NCBI GenBank assembly: GCA_025210475.1
Contig: JAOARW010000089.1
Span: forward strand, 34,663-98,662
Length of the DNA stretch: 64,000 bases
DNA from: Carboxylicivirga sp.
Lineage (GTDB): Bacteria; Bacteroidota; Bacteroidia; Bacteroidales; Marinilabiliaceae
Direction of reading: 5' to 3'
The notes beneath the pieces were generated by a model. That model was not told the DNA's origin. It searched no databases and saw only the letters and a program-made list of their open reading frames with translations. The translations under genes were made by a program, and so were the position numbers. Positions 53,605 to 62,652 of this stretch are shown one piece after another (the first letter of the stretch is position 1; the number at the start of each line of letters is the position of its first letter).

Positions 53605-54144
53605 CTAACCCTTAATCCACGAAATTACTTCCTTATCATATGGTTTCGTACCCGATGAAATTACTTTCTCAAGTTCCCCGTCTTCATTAATCAAATATTT
53701 CTGAAAATTCCATTCCACTGAACTATCCATCTTACCATTTAGTGCTTTGGCTGTTAACCATTCATAAACGGGATGCTTTTTACCTTCGGTAATTGTGGCC
53801 ATTTCCATTATCGGAAATGTGATTTCATATTTATTGGTACAAAATGTGCGAATCTCTTTAGTGTCTTCAAATTCGGTTTCCCCAAAGCTATTAGATGGGA
53901 AAGCAAGAATTACCAAACCATCCTCTTTATACTTTTGATACAACACCTCCAACATTTCATATTGCTCAGTAAATGAACACTTACTGGCCGTATTCACAAC
54001 CATTACTTTATGTCCTTTTAATTCATTTAAGGTAAAAGTTTTGCCCTCGAGTGTTTTGACTGGTATATCGTAAAATGATTTTTGTGCGGTTAATGTTAGC
54101 GTAATAACTAATGTAAAAGCGATTGTTAAAATTGTCTTTTTCAT
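53605..54144 (-). CDS. Exported glutathione peroxidase-family protein, copy 2
   Basis: A 179-residue peroxidase, paralogue of copy 1, with Cys56 in NTASKCSFTEQYE and the same FPSNSFGETEF and WNFQKYLINEDGELEKV segments. The signal peptide ends near TLTAQ. ATG 54144 gives a standard signal peptide and aligns with copy 1; the longer frame to 54204 adds 20 unrelated residues. The two genes share the same 3' context, including a near-identical terminator, which indicates tandem duplication of a gene-plus-terminator unit. Confidence 0.92.
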   Translation of the reverse strand: MKKTILTIAFTLVITLTLTAQKSFYDIPVKTLEGKTFTLNELKGHKVMVVNTASKCSFTEQYEMLEVLYQKYKEDGLVILAFPSNSFGETEFEDTKEIRTFCTNKYEITFPIMEMATITEGKKHPVYEWLTAKALNGKMDSSVEWNFQKYLINEDGELEKVISSGTKPYDKEVISWIKG

Positions 54145-54302
54145 ATGATGTGTTTTAAGATTTGATGGTTTAGTCGAAGCCTTATACAAATCCTTACACA
54201 TCATTCTTATAAAATTTTAAATATTTACATCCAAGACAATAATACGGGCATATTTTTTGTTATGAAAGAAGTCGTAATTTTCTAATAACCAAACCAAAAA
54301 TT

Positions 54303-55712
54303 ATGAAATTGAGAAAATCCTTCTTCCTATTAATTTTTATTCCGATGGCTTTAATATCTTGTGAAAAAGATGAAGTTACTCCTTCAATACTTGATATTCT
54401 TGAGAGTGCACAAAACATCGAAATCGTAAGCAGTGAAGATTTAGAAAACGGAGAACAACTGATCAAGTTTAAATTCAAACAACCTCTCGATCATAATAAT
54501 CCCAATGGTCCTTACTTTATTCAGAATGGCTCTCTCCTTCATCGAAATTATAATTTACCAGTTATTTTTATGCCGAGTGGTTATGGTAGAAGTTACATTC
54601 GTCATTACAACTTAACCAGATACACTTTTTCCAACAATAAATCTACCGGAAAACCAAATATACTCGCCGTTGACCATCGTTATTATGGCAATGAAGGTAA
54701 GGATTTTGAAAACCTCGACCCCAAATACTTAAACATAGAACAAGCAGCCAACGATTTACATCAGGTCGTTAAAACTTTTAAGAAAACTTATAATAGCAAA
54801 TGGATTAGCATGGGCTATAGCAAGGGAGGTCATACATGTACCTACCATAAGTATTTCTTTCCCAACGATATTGACGGAACATTATCCTTTGTTGCTCCCT
54901 TAACTCTTCAAGAAGCTGACGATCGCTTCTACGAATTCATTAAAAACATTCATACTCCGACAGAATATGATAAGATGCTTAACTTTCAGCGTCTTCTTCT
55001 TATTAAACGCGACGACCTGACGCCTTTATTAGAAGATTGGTATCGCAATAATAATCTGGAGATGGATCGCGAATCGGATAAAGTTATTGAAGGAATAGCT
55101 CTTAGTTATCCATTTACATATTGGCAATATAAATCCTATTGGGCAAGCAACAATTCTCCTATATTAAATGCACCAACCATTGAAGATAGTGCACATGATA
55201 TTTTCGAATTTCTTTCGACTACCTATTTCCTCGACAATTATTCTACCAAGGATGTTACAAAGTACAAACCATATTCTTATCAAGTTAAAACACAATTAGG
55301 ATATCCGATTTATGCCGAATATGAACAGTTATCAGACTTACTAAAATATTACAAAACACCAAGGAACAAATCCTTGGATTTTGATCCCCAACCGATACTG
55401 GATGTGGTAAAGTGGCTTGATGAAAGTGGCGACAACATCGTTCATCTTTACGGCAGTAAAGATCCCTGGACTGCTGCAATGTATAATAATGCTCCATACA
55501 GGGATGCACTTACTTTAATGAATAAGGGAGGTGACCACCTCGTCGATCTGTTTTCATTCAACGATAATAACTATGCAATAAGTAAATTACAACAATGGAC
55601 AGGTTTTAAAATTGAATACATTTGGGATTATGAGGTCACCACAAAAAATGCCACCAATATTAAAGATTGGATTAAAGAGGAATCCTCAACTCCCTTTATA
55701 TCTGACAACTAA
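54303..55712 (+). CDS. Lipoprotein serine peptidase, S28/S37 (PS-10)-like
   Basis: A 469-residue lipoprotein (LISC, Cys20) with an alpha/beta-hydrolase fold. The nucleophile is Ser173 in SMGYSKGGHT, preceded by LAVDHRYYGNEG as in S28/S37 peptidases. The acid/base pair is probably the Asp in LYGSKDPWT and the His in NKGGDHLVD near the C-terminus. Relatives are prolyl- and tripeptidyl-aminopeptidases. Substrate unproven. It is encoded alone and converges with the cobyrinate synthase. Confidence 0.82.
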   Translation: MKLRKSFFLLIFIPMALISCEKDEVTPSILDILESAQNIEIVSSEDLENGEQLIKFKFKQPLDHNNPNGPYFIQNGSLLHRNYNLPVIFMPSGYGRSYIRHYNLTRYTFSNNKSTGKPNILAVDHRYYGNEGKDFENLDPKYLNIEQAANDLHQVVKTFKKTYNSKWISMGYSKGGHTCTYHKYFFPNDIDGTLSFVAPLTLQEADDRFYEFIKNIHTPTEYDKMLNFQRLLLIKRDDLTPLLEDWYRNNNLEMDRESDKVIEGIALSYPFTYWQYKSYWASNNSPILNAPTIEDSAHDIFEFLSTTYFLDNYSTKDVTKYKPYSYQVKTQLGYPIYAEYEQLSDLLKYYKTPRNKSLDFDPQPILDVVKWLDESGDNIVHLYGSKDPWTAAMYNNAPYRDALTLMNKGGDHLVDLFSFNDNNYAISKLQQWTGFKIEYIWDYEVTTKNATNIKDWIKEESSTPFISDN

Positions 55713-55725
55713 ATTTATAAACCCA

Positions 55726-57042
55726 TTACAATTTCAACTCCATCTGTTTTAAAAATTCTTTCATCTTATCGCTTTGCCCCAGGTAGACATGAAAATAAGA
55801 TGACCAGCAGTTTGGGGTTTTGTAAATAGGCATATCCACTTCTTTGCTTCGCGCCGAAAGCACTTTGTAGCTGGCTTGCCGAGTGCACCCTTTACTCAAT
55901 CCTGAATAATGAAATTCGTGTCCCTTATATTGCACACCGTCAACCTCCACAGACCGATAACCTAGCTTAAGCTTCATATCAACCAAGGATGTTGAATAGT
56001 CGAAAACATTTAGCATATTATGCTTTGATCCATCTTTTAATTCAACTGATTTACCCAGATACATCATGCCGCCACATTCTGCCACAATTTTACCACCCGA
56101 CTTTTCAAACTGTCTGATGGCTGCTAGCATCTCCGAATTTTCAGCTAATTCTTTTGCAAACAACTCGGGATATCCCCCAGGGAACCACAAAACATCGCAC
56201 ACAGGTAAAAAACTATCATTTAATGGACTAAAATAGGTTACCTCTCCTATTTCTTTTAATCGATCGATATTGGCCGGATACATAAAATTAAACGCCGCAT
56301 CGTTGGCTACTGCAAACTTCAAATTGCCTGAAACGTGTTCATTGCTTTCAGATTTGGATTGCTTAACAGGTGCCTCCGAATTCTTTAGCAGCAAATCTAA
56401 ATCAATATGTTTGGCAATTAGTTCGGCTGCCACATCAACGGCTTTTATCATTTGATGATTATCGGTTAATGACAATCCCAGATGACGCGACTCCAAAGTC
56501 AATTCTGCATTCTTTGGCACATAACCCAACGATACCACTCCGGCATCATCTGCTGCTTCTTTCAAAAATTGATAATGAGACTCCCCGGATACGCGGTTAA
56601 AAATCACACCCTTAACCTTTACATCTTTATCGAAGTTTTTAAACCCATACAACAAAGGCGCCACCGAGTAAGCTGTGGCCGCTGCGTTAACCACCAAGAT
56701 TACTGGCAGGTCAAGAATTTTACCTATTTCTGCCGAACTGCCTTTATCGCGTTTAGCCCCATCAAACAAGCCCATTACCCCTTCCACAATGCCAACATCG
56801 GCCATTTGCATTTTTTGATTGTAAACGGACTGAATATGCTCTTCATTCGACATCCAAACATCTAAATTGTAAGATTTTGTTCCGGCAATCTCGCTATGAT
56901 GCAATGGATCGATATAATCGGGTCCGCATTTGAAGGGCTGGATCTTAAAGTTTTTATTTCGTAAAGCTTTAATAAGACCCAATGTAACAATTGTTTTACC
57001 AGAATTACTAGATGGTGCGGCTATTAAAAAACTATGCTTCAT
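55726..57042 (-). CDS. cbiA: Cobyrinate a,c-diamide synthase
   Basis: This ATP- and glutamine-dependent enzyme amidates the a and c carboxylates of cobyrinic acid in corrin synthesis. The 438-residue protein has a dethiobiotin-synthetase-like half with Walker A PSSNSGKTIVTLG, KCGPDYIDP and GVMGLFDGAKRD. The class I glutaminase half has the nucleophile Cys in VAECGGMMYLG and a late His in SSYFHVYLG. No other cobalamin genes lie in the window, so it may serve salvage, or the rest of the pathway is elsewhere. CobB is the name of the aerobic-pathway equivalent. Confidence 0.92.
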   Translation of the reverse strand: MKHSFLIAAPSSNSGKTIVTLGLIKALRNKNFKIQPFKCGPDYIDPLHHSEIAGTKSYNLDVWMSNEEHIQSVYNQKMQMADVGIVEGVMGLFDGAKRDKGSSAEIGKILDLPVILVVNAAATAYSVAPLLYGFKNFDKDVKVKGVIFNRVSGESHYQFLKEAADDAGVVSLGYVPKNAELTLESRHLGLSLTDNHQMIKAVDVAAELIAKHIDLDLLLKNSEAPVKQSKSESNEHVSGNLKFAVANDAAFNFMYPANIDRLKEIGEVTYFSPLNDSFLPVCDVLWFPGGYPELFAKELAENSEMLAAIRQFEKSGGKIVAECGGMMYLGKSVELKDGSKHNMLNVFDYSTSLVDMKLKLGYRSVEVDGVQYKGHEFHYSGLSKGCTRQASYKVLSARSKEVDMPIYKTPNCWSSYFHVYLGQSDKMKEFLKQMELKL

Positions 57043-57168
57043 AATTGGTATTTCTTAAAAAACTAGATGACGCCAAAGATATGCAAAAGACCATTGTATC
57101 AAGGCCATTATATAAAACCTTAATGTCTTTTTTAATATGGTAGTGTGCTGTATCCCAAAAATTAGCAG

Positions 57169-57176
57169 TACCTTTG
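57169..57176 (+). promoter_or_regulatory. TAnnTTTG -7 element for typA
   Basis: TACCTTTG, 21 nt before ATG 57198, in the divergent region between cbiA and typA. Confidence 0.65.
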
Positions 57177-57197
57177 CGGCTCATTTGGATTTTAGCT

Positions 57198-59000
57198 ATG
57201 CAAGAGATTAGAAACGTCGCCATCATCGCGCACGTTGACCACGGTAAAACCACACTGGTTGACAAGATGTTAATGGCCGGAAAGCTGTTTAAAGAGCACC
57301 AGGAAGTTGGTGAACTAATTATGGACAACAATGACCTGGAGCGTGAGCGAGGCATCACCATCCTGTCAAAAAATGTGTCGGTAATGTGGAAGGGTGTAAA
57401 AATTAACATCATTGACACCCCTGGTCACTCCGATTTCGGAGGCGAAGTAGAACGTGTTTTAAACATGGCCGATGGCGTATTGTTATTGGTTGATGCTTTT
57501 GAAGGGCCGATGCCACAAACGCGTTTCGTGTTGCAAAAAGCTATATCTCTTGGACTGAAGCCGATTGTAGTTATCAATAAGGTCGATAAACCCAATTGCC
57601 GTCCGGAAGAAGTACACGAAGATGTTTTTGACCTGATGTTCTCATTGGATGCCACCGAAGATCAGTTGGATTTCCCTTCGGTTTATGGTTCGGCCAAAGA
57701 AAACTGGATGAGTACAGATTGGAAAAAGAAAACTGATAACATTGACTCGGTTTTAGATGCCATCCTTGAACACATCCCTGCTCCTGAATACAATAAAGGA
57801 ACACCTCAGCTGCAGATTACTTCATTGGATCACAGCAAATACCTGGGACGTATCGCTATTGGTCGCTTGCACCGAGGTGAATTATCCGTTAACCAGGATG
57901 TGAGCCTTGTTAAACGCGATGGCAGCATTACACGCACCCGCATTAAAGAATTGAACGTTTTTGACGGTCTGGGTCGTACCAAAGTTGATCATGTGACTTG
58001 TGGTGAGCTTTGCGCTTTAGTTGGTGTTGAAGGTTTTGATATTGGTGATACCATTGCCGACCTTGAAAATCCGGAACCACTGGAACCTATTGCCATCGAC
58101 GAACCAACGATGAGTATGTTATTTACCATTAACAACTCGCCTTTCTTTGGTAAAGATGGTAAGTATGTTACATCACGTCATATTAAAGATCGCCTGGACA
58201 AAGAGCTGGAGAAAAACCTGGCTTTACGGGTAGAAGAAACTGATTCGGCCGACTCATGGAATGTATATGGCCGAGGGGTGCTGCATTTATCAGTATTGAT
58301 TGAAACCATGCGCCGTGAAGGTTATGAATTACAGGTTGGTCAGCCACGCGTAATCATCAAAGAAGAGCTGGGTGAAAAACTGGAGCCAGTCGAAGATTTA
58401 ACCATTGATTTACCGGAAGAACACTCTGGTAAAGCCATTGAAATGGTGACTCAACGCAAAGGAGAGCTAACTTCGATGGAGAAAAAAGGCGATCGTGTGC
58501 ATCTTGATTTCCAAATTCCATCACGAGGCATCATTGGTTTGCGTAGCAACCTGCTAACCGCAACACAAGGCGAGGCCATTATGGCTCACCGCTTTATTGA
58601 GTTCCAGCCTTGGAAAGGTCAGATTGAAAAACGAATTAATGGTTCATTAATTGTTTTGGAATCGGGTACTGCCATTGCTTATGCACTTGATAAACTTCAG
58701 GATCGTGGTAAATTCTTCGTTTCACCACAGGAAGATGTTTACATGGGACAGGTTGTAGGAGAAAACAACCGCGAAGGCGATTTAACTTTGAACATTACCA
58801 AAACGAAGAAGCTAAGTAACATGCGCTCTTCAGGAGCCGATGACAAAGTGAAGCTGGCCCCTCCTATTATCTTTAGCCTCGAAGAAGCTTTGGAATACAT
58901 TCAGGGTGACGAGTACGTAGAGGTAACTCCAAGTGCTATTCGCTTAAGAAAAATATTATTGCTGGAGCACGAACGTAAACGTGCTTCGAAACAAGACTAA
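57198..59000 (+). CDS. typA: Translational GTPase TypA/BipA
   Basis: A ribosome-associated GTPase of 600 residues, related to EF-G and LepA. It has G1 AHVDHGKTTLVDKM, G2 in RERGITILSKN, G3 DTPGHSDFGGEVERV and G4 INKVDKPNC, followed by domain II and the BipA-specific C-terminal region (GRGVLHLSVLIETMRREGYELQVGQPRV and SRGIIGLRSNLLTATQGEA). It affects ribosome assembly and stress adaptation. ATG 57198 follows a promoter element. A long terminator lies downstream. Confidence 0.96.
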   Translation: MQEIRNVAIIAHVDHGKTTLVDKMLMAGKLFKEHQEVGELIMDNNDLERERGITILSKNVSVMWKGVKINIIDTPGHSDFGGEVERVLNMADGVLLLVDAFEGPMPQTRFVLQKAISLGLKPIVVINKVDKPNCRPEEVHEDVFDLMFSLDATEDQLDFPSVYGSAKENWMSTDWKKKTDNIDSVLDAILEHIPAPEYNKGTPQLQITSLDHSKYLGRIAIGRLHRGELSVNQDVSLVKRDGSITRTRIKELNVFDGLGRTKVDHVTCGELCALVGVEGFDIGDTIADLENPEPLEPIAIDEPTMSMLFTINNSPFFGKDGKYVTSRHIKDRLDKELEKNLALRVEETDSADSWNVYGRGVLHLSVLIETMRREGYELQVGQPRVIIKEELGEKLEPVEDLTIDLPEEHSGKAIEMVTQRKGELTSMEKKGDRVHLDFQIPSRGIIGLRSNLLTATQGEAIMAHRFIEFQPWKGQIEKRINGSLIVLESGTAIAYALDKLQDRGKFFVSPQEDVYMGQVVGENNREGDLTLNITKTKKLSNMRSSGADDKVKLAPPIIFSLEEALEYIQGDEYVEVTPSAIRLRKILLLEHERKRASKQD

Positions 59001-59041
59001 GAATAACCGGTAATTGATTAATTATCGGGTTAGCAACCCTT

Positions 59042-59073
59042 GGGAGATGACTTTTTAGTTATCTCCCTTTTTT
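59042..59073 (+). terminator. Terminator after typA
   Basis: An 11-bp stem (GGGAGATGACT at 59042-59052 with AGTTATCTCCC at 59057-59067, one G-U pair) and loop TTTT, followed by a T run. Confidence 0.9.
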
Positions 59074-59082
59074 GTCTGGAGC

Positions 59083-59448
59083 TTAAAGCTTGGGGATAAA
59101 AATGATCAGCCCAATAACAAAGGCCATAATGGATACAATCAACACGCCCGCCGCAGCCAAATCTTTTACCTTTTTAATGATCGGATTGGTTTCCTTGCAC
59201 ACCTTATCGGCTAAATTCTCGATGGCTGAATTAAATAACTCTGCCGCCAATACACTTCCAATGGCAACTATAATAAAAAGCCATTCCGCATTGGATATTT
59301 CGTAGTAAAATCCGGCTAATACAGCCAAAATTGCTGCTACCAGATGGACTCTCGAATTATGCTCTTCCAACAACAAAACCTTTAAGCCATTGAAGGCATA
59401 TCCAAAACTATTGAATCGTTTGATAAGTGAAAACTTTTTGTTTTTCAT
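59083..59448 (-). CDS. dgkA: Diacylglycerol kinase family protein
   Basis: A 121-residue three-helix membrane kinase of the DgkA/undecaprenol kinase family. It has the conserved FNGLKVLLLEEHNSRVHLVAA and the catalytic-type GSVLAAELFNSAIENLADKV with Glu and Asn residues. It phosphorylates diacylglycerol or undecaprenol at the inner membrane. Its ATG overlaps the TGA of the barrel-protein remnant upstream (ATGA), so it was probably once translated together with that gene. Confidence 0.92.
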   Translation of the reverse strand: MKNKKFSLIKRFNSFGYAFNGLKVLLLEEHNSRVHLVAAILAVLAGFYYEISNAEWLFIIVAIGSVLAAELFNSAIENLADKVCKETNPIIKKVKDLAAAGVLIVSIMAFVIGLIIFIPKL

Positions 59449-59636
59449 TTCTTAACTCTCAAAACTCCTAACATATAACCCCCCCCAATACCATAATAAG
59501 CGTGACGCTTATTCCAGATCAATTGGGGAGCGACTGAAATTCCAAATATACGACTAAATGTAAATTCAAAATTAGGCCTGATAACAATTCCAAAAGATTG
59601 ATCTTTCTAATAAGCAAGATATAAAAGATCTTCGCA
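59445..59636 (-). pseudogene. C-terminal remnant of an outer-membrane beta-barrel gene
   Basis: On the minus strand 53 codons from a TAG (59607-59609) to a TGA (59445-59447) encode strands such as GIVIRPNFEFTFSRIFG and VAPQLIWNKRHAYYGIGGG ending MLGVLRVKK, the style of the last strands of an outer-membrane barrel. About nine plausible codons precede the TAG in the same frame before another stop. There is no start codon, so the gene is broken. A run of eight G (minus strand) lies in it. It fills part of the 484-bp gap before the ABC operon; I see no further gene there. Confidence 0.65.
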
Positions 59637-59863
59637 TCAAAACAACAGCCCCTTTTCTTATACCAATCCTAAATTAGAGTGAACCTTACATTCTTTCGAA
59701 TATCTTACACATTGGCAAGTGCTAAAATAGAGGCATAGTACTTACGTACATGATATTTTTTAACGCAACATAAGTGAAAAAAGAACTGTAGAATAAAGCT
59801 CAACTTGAAGGGGTATTTTCATTAACTCCTCACAATCAATCCTTAAAAATGTTTGAAAAAAAA

Positions 59864-59894
59864 TTTGGAATTCTAAAAATGCTCTTTACATTTG
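59864..59894 (+). promoter_or_regulatory. Bacteroidota-type promoter of the ABC operon
   Basis: TTTG at 59864-59867, a 19-bp spacer and TACATTTG at 59887-59894, 38 nt before ATG 59933. Same spacing as the KamA-like gene promoter. Confidence 0.75.
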
Positions 59895-59932
59895 TAGTGT
59901 ACTATTTCTCTATAACAGTAAAACAATCCCAA

Positions 59933-60742
59933 ATGATTACTATCAAAAACCTAAGTTTTGCTTATAAAAAACAACCCCTACTCTTCAATGATCTCTCGCT
60001 GCACGAAGGAGCTGGACAAATCATTGGTTTGCTGGGGAAGAATGGTGCCGGCAAAACCACCTTATTGCAACTCCTGGCAGGATTGCTATCACCCCAAAAA
60101 GGTGAAATAACAGTCAACGGTCATTCATCCATCGGACGATCGCCTGCCCTGCTCGAACAAATTTGCTTTGTTCCTGAAGAGTTTATTATGCCATCGGTTA
60201 AAATGCACCGATACGTGGATGGCCACGCATCATTCTATCCAAGGTTCGATCGAGCTTTGTTTCTTGACTTGATCAAACAGTTTGAACTAGATGAAAACAA
60301 GGTATTATCAAAAATGAGTCATGGCCAGAAAAAGAAGTTTCGCATTGCCTTTGCGTTGGCCACCAAATGCCAGCTTATTGTGCTTGACGAACCTACCAAT
60401 GGCTTAGACATCCCCTCGAAGGTAACCTTCCGTCAAATGGTGGCCGGTGCCCTCGAAGATGATCAGACAGTTATTATATCAACACATCAGGTAAAAGATG
60501 TAGAAACATTGATTGACAAACTATTACTAATTGACGAGGGGCGCGTAATATTTAACGAGACCATCCTTAATCTATCGGAGAAGTTTGACTTTAAAATTGT
60601 TAGTCACCTGCCCGAAAATCTACTTTACAACGAACTTAACCCAATGGGCTATAAAGTGATCACTCCGGCCAATGGCACAACATCTGAAGTGGATATCGAA
60701 CTATTATTTAATGCCATTAACGAAGGCGTAAAACTAAACTAA
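59933..60742 (+). CDS. ABC transporter ATP-binding protein
   Basis: A 269-residue ATPase with Walker A GLLGKNGAGKTTLLQ, the signature MSHGQKKKFRIAFALA (SHGQ in place of SGGQ), Walker B LIVLDEPTNGLDIP, and the H-loop IISTHQ. It pairs with the ABC-2 type permease that follows. Genes of this YtrB-like type in GntR-controlled operons often act in envelope-stress or antimicrobial responses. The start is ATG 59933 because a promoter lies just upstream and the longer frame adds unrelated residues. Confidence 0.9.
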   Translation: MITIKNLSFAYKKQPLLFNDLSLHEGAGQIIGLLGKNGAGKTTLLQLLAGLLSPQKGEITVNGHSSIGRSPALLEQICFVPEEFIMPSVKMHRYVDGHASFYPRFDRALFLDLIKQFELDENKVLSKMSHGQKKKFRIAFALATKCQLIVLDEPTNGLDIPSKVTFRQMVAGALEDDQTVIISTHQVKDVETLIDKLLLIDEGRVIFNETILNLSEKFDFKIVSHLPENLLYNELNPMGYKVITPANGTTSEVDIELLFNAINEGVKLN

Positions 60743-60756
60743 GAAAGACCTTAATC

Positions 60757-61533
60757 ATGAATAATACGTTTAACATCAAAAGATTTGGCAAGCTGATCAG
60801 GCAACAATACCAACTATCGGGTAAAAATACGGCATTGGCCATATTGTCCATATTTATTGTCTACACATTAATCCTGATGAGTTTCACCTACAAATACAGT
60901 CACATACGTGCTGTTGAATGGATTCCATTTTTCTTTATGCTCAATCTGGGAGTAGCTCTTCCTTTTGCCGGATATGCTTTCCCGGCTTTCAGAAGCAAAG
61001 AGAAAACATTTGATTACCTGCTAATCCCCTGCTCCCTAACCGAGAAATTCACACTCAATCTGATTATCCGACTCCTACTTCCCTGGGTTATCTTACCAAT
61101 AATATTTTACATCAGTGCTCACCTGGCAGCTGAACTGGCACTTTGGTATGCCCCTGGTCGCTCCATTGCTGCATTAAGTCCAATTAAACTAATGGAGCAT
61201 TTAGAAAGTGATCGTGCCATGGCAATGATTACAGTTATTGTTTTGATGGTGCTAATCAGTCAATCCATTTTGTTTGCCGGAGCCACTGTATTTAAACAAA
61301 AACCATTAATAAAAACCTTGGTAACATTGGGCATCACAGCGGCAGTTGTCATCCTTTATTTCTATGTCATCATCGAAGTAGCTGATACATTCAAAACCGG
61401 TAAAATGCCATGGGTTGCCAAAATTGAAAACAAAGAAACTGCATTGAACTTCCTAATAGGACTTGAATTAGTTTTACTAACCACCACTTGGGCCTATGCC
61501 TTTTTTAAAGTGAAAGAAAAAGAATTAACATGA
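60757..61533 (+). CDS. ABC-2 type transporter permease
   Basis: A 258-residue membrane protein with about six transmembrane segments (for example ALAILSIFIVYTLILMSF and LLPWVILPIIFYISAHLAAE). It has no named motif beyond the overall ABC-2 layout. It follows the ATPase by 14 bp and its stop overlaps the next gene (ATGA), so all three are one transcript. Substrate unknown. Confidence 0.8.
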   Translation: MNNTFNIKRFGKLIRQQYQLSGKNTALAILSIFIVYTLILMSFTYKYSHIRAVEWIPFFFMLNLGVALPFAGYAFPAFRSKEKTFDYLLIPCSLTEKFTLNLIIRLLLPWVILPIIFYISAHLAAELALWYAPGRSIAALSPIKLMEHLESDRAMAMITVIVLMVLISQSILFAGATVFKQKPLIKTLVTLGITAAVVILYFYVIIEVADTFKTGKMPWVAKIENKETALNFLIGLELVLLTTTWAYAFFKVKEKELT

Positions 61534-61907
61534 TGGAGTTTAAGAACAATAAAGGCATTTTTCAGCAGATTGCCGACAACATATGCGAGCGTATTTTGTC
61601 GGGCGACTATTCACCGGGCGATAAAGTCCCTTCTGTCAGACAACTGGCAGCGCAATTGGGCGTAAACCAAAATACCATTATGAGAACTTTTTTAGAACTT
61701 CAACATAGCAACATCGTGGAAAATCGAAGAGGCATCGGGTACTTTGTTACCGATAATGCACCCGAAACCATTCGGGATATACGTAAAGAAGAATTTACAA
61801 AAGACATTCTTCCGGCTTTTATTCAACAGGTTAGATTACTGCGAATTACAAGAACCGAATTAGAGCCATTGTTTAATCAACTAAAAGAGAATGAAGATGA
61901 AAACTAG
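61530..61907 (+). CDS. GntR-family (YtrA-type) transcriptional regulator
   Basis: A 125-residue protein with a GntR winged helix: GIFQQIADNICERILSGDYSPGDKVPSVRQLAAQLGVNQNTIMRT. It has only a short C-terminal part (about 75-125) instead of a full ligand domain, the YtrA subfamily layout. It probably represses its own ABC operon, with the effector unknown. It sits third in the operon, whereas YtrA-type regulators usually lead it. It overlaps the following gene by 17 bp. Confidence 0.88.
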   Translation: MMEFKNNKGIFQQIADNICERILSGDYSPGDKVPSVRQLAAQLGVNQNTIMRTFLELQHSNIVENRRGIGYFVTDNAPETIRDIRKEEFTKDILPAFIQQVRLLRITRTELEPLFNQLKENEDEN

Positions 61908-62553
61908 TAAGATTATCTTAATCGCATTTCTGTCGGTTTTTATTCTGAGCCTGCTCTCGTTATTGATTACCGTTGAAAATGAAAAATTTCTGGGCTCTTT
62001 AGAATCAGTAGATAAAACTTTTACTGAGATAAAAGCAATAAAAATCACTAAGGACGCTCAAGTAAACATCCATTATGGCGATCAAAACAAAATTAGCTTA
62101 AAGCATTACAAGGATTCAACATACACCTTTCCCTTTGTGCTAAAAGGCGACACCCTTGTTTTAGTGCCACATAAGCAAAATGATCGTAACTGGAGTTATT
62201 CTGTTTACGTCAACAAACCACTAAAAACCATCTATAATCAAGGAGGCAACATTAGCATAAGTTTAAATCAAGAAAGTTTATCTGTTGTCAGTAATAATAA
62301 CAGCAGACTTGACATTAATAATAAAACCAATTTAAAATACCTCAATCTTGACATTAGCCAAGATTCAAAAGCATATTTCTATAACTCGCAAATCCAGAAA
62401 CTCCATCTGAAATGCGAGAAAGCCAAAGTAAGAATTGATAATCCAATCGATAACTTAAAACTAATAGCAACACTGCATTCTAATGTTACTTTTAGTCAGG
62501 TAAAGCACCTTAGCGTAGAATGCGATGAAACTTCTAAATACAGAGTTTATTAG
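61891..62553 (+). CDS. Predicted exported protein with beta-helix (GIN-like) character
   Basis: A 220-residue protein with an N-terminal membrane or signal segment (about 6-25, IILIAFLSVFILSLLSLLI). The rest is polar and rich in short beta segments (TEIKAIKITKDAQVNIHYGD, KTIYNQGGNISISLNQESL), resembling the GIN/DUF2807 style of repeated strands. No firm family match by eye. It completes the ABC-GntR operon by a 17-bp overlap and so may be its substrate-related or surface component. Confidence 0.6.
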   Translation: MKMKTSKIILIAFLSVFILSLLSLLITVENEKFLGSLESVDKTFTEIKAIKITKDAQVNIHYGDQNKISLKHYKDSTYTFPFVLKGDTLVLVPHKQNDRNWSYSVYVNKPLKTIYNQGGNISISLNQESLSVVSNNNSRLDINNKTNLKYLNLDISQDSKAYFYNSQIQKLHLKCEKAKVRIDNPIDNLKLIATLHSNVTFSQVKHLSVECDETSKYRVY

Positions 62554-62604
62554 TGAAGAGACTAAGCCTATCTGCTAATTGTTTGTATTGAATGATATTA
62601 ACGC

Positions 62605-62640
62605 AAAGAGGCCGCCTGAACTACTCCAGACGGCCTCTTT
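62605..62640. terminator. Terminator between the ABC operon and the T9SS protein
   Basis: A 14-bp stem with one mismatch (62605-62618 with 62627-62640; arms AAAGAGGCCGCCTG and CAGACGGCCTCTTT) and an 8-nt loop, between convergent genes. The outer A-T pairs act as the T stretch in both directions. Confidence 0.75.
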
Positions 62641-62652
62641 AGTTTATTCTAC

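Noticed and set aside
59481..59488. Run of eight C (eight G on the minus strand) as a phase-variation switch
   Set aside because: It lies in a gene already broken by upstream stops, so slippage here could not restore expression.
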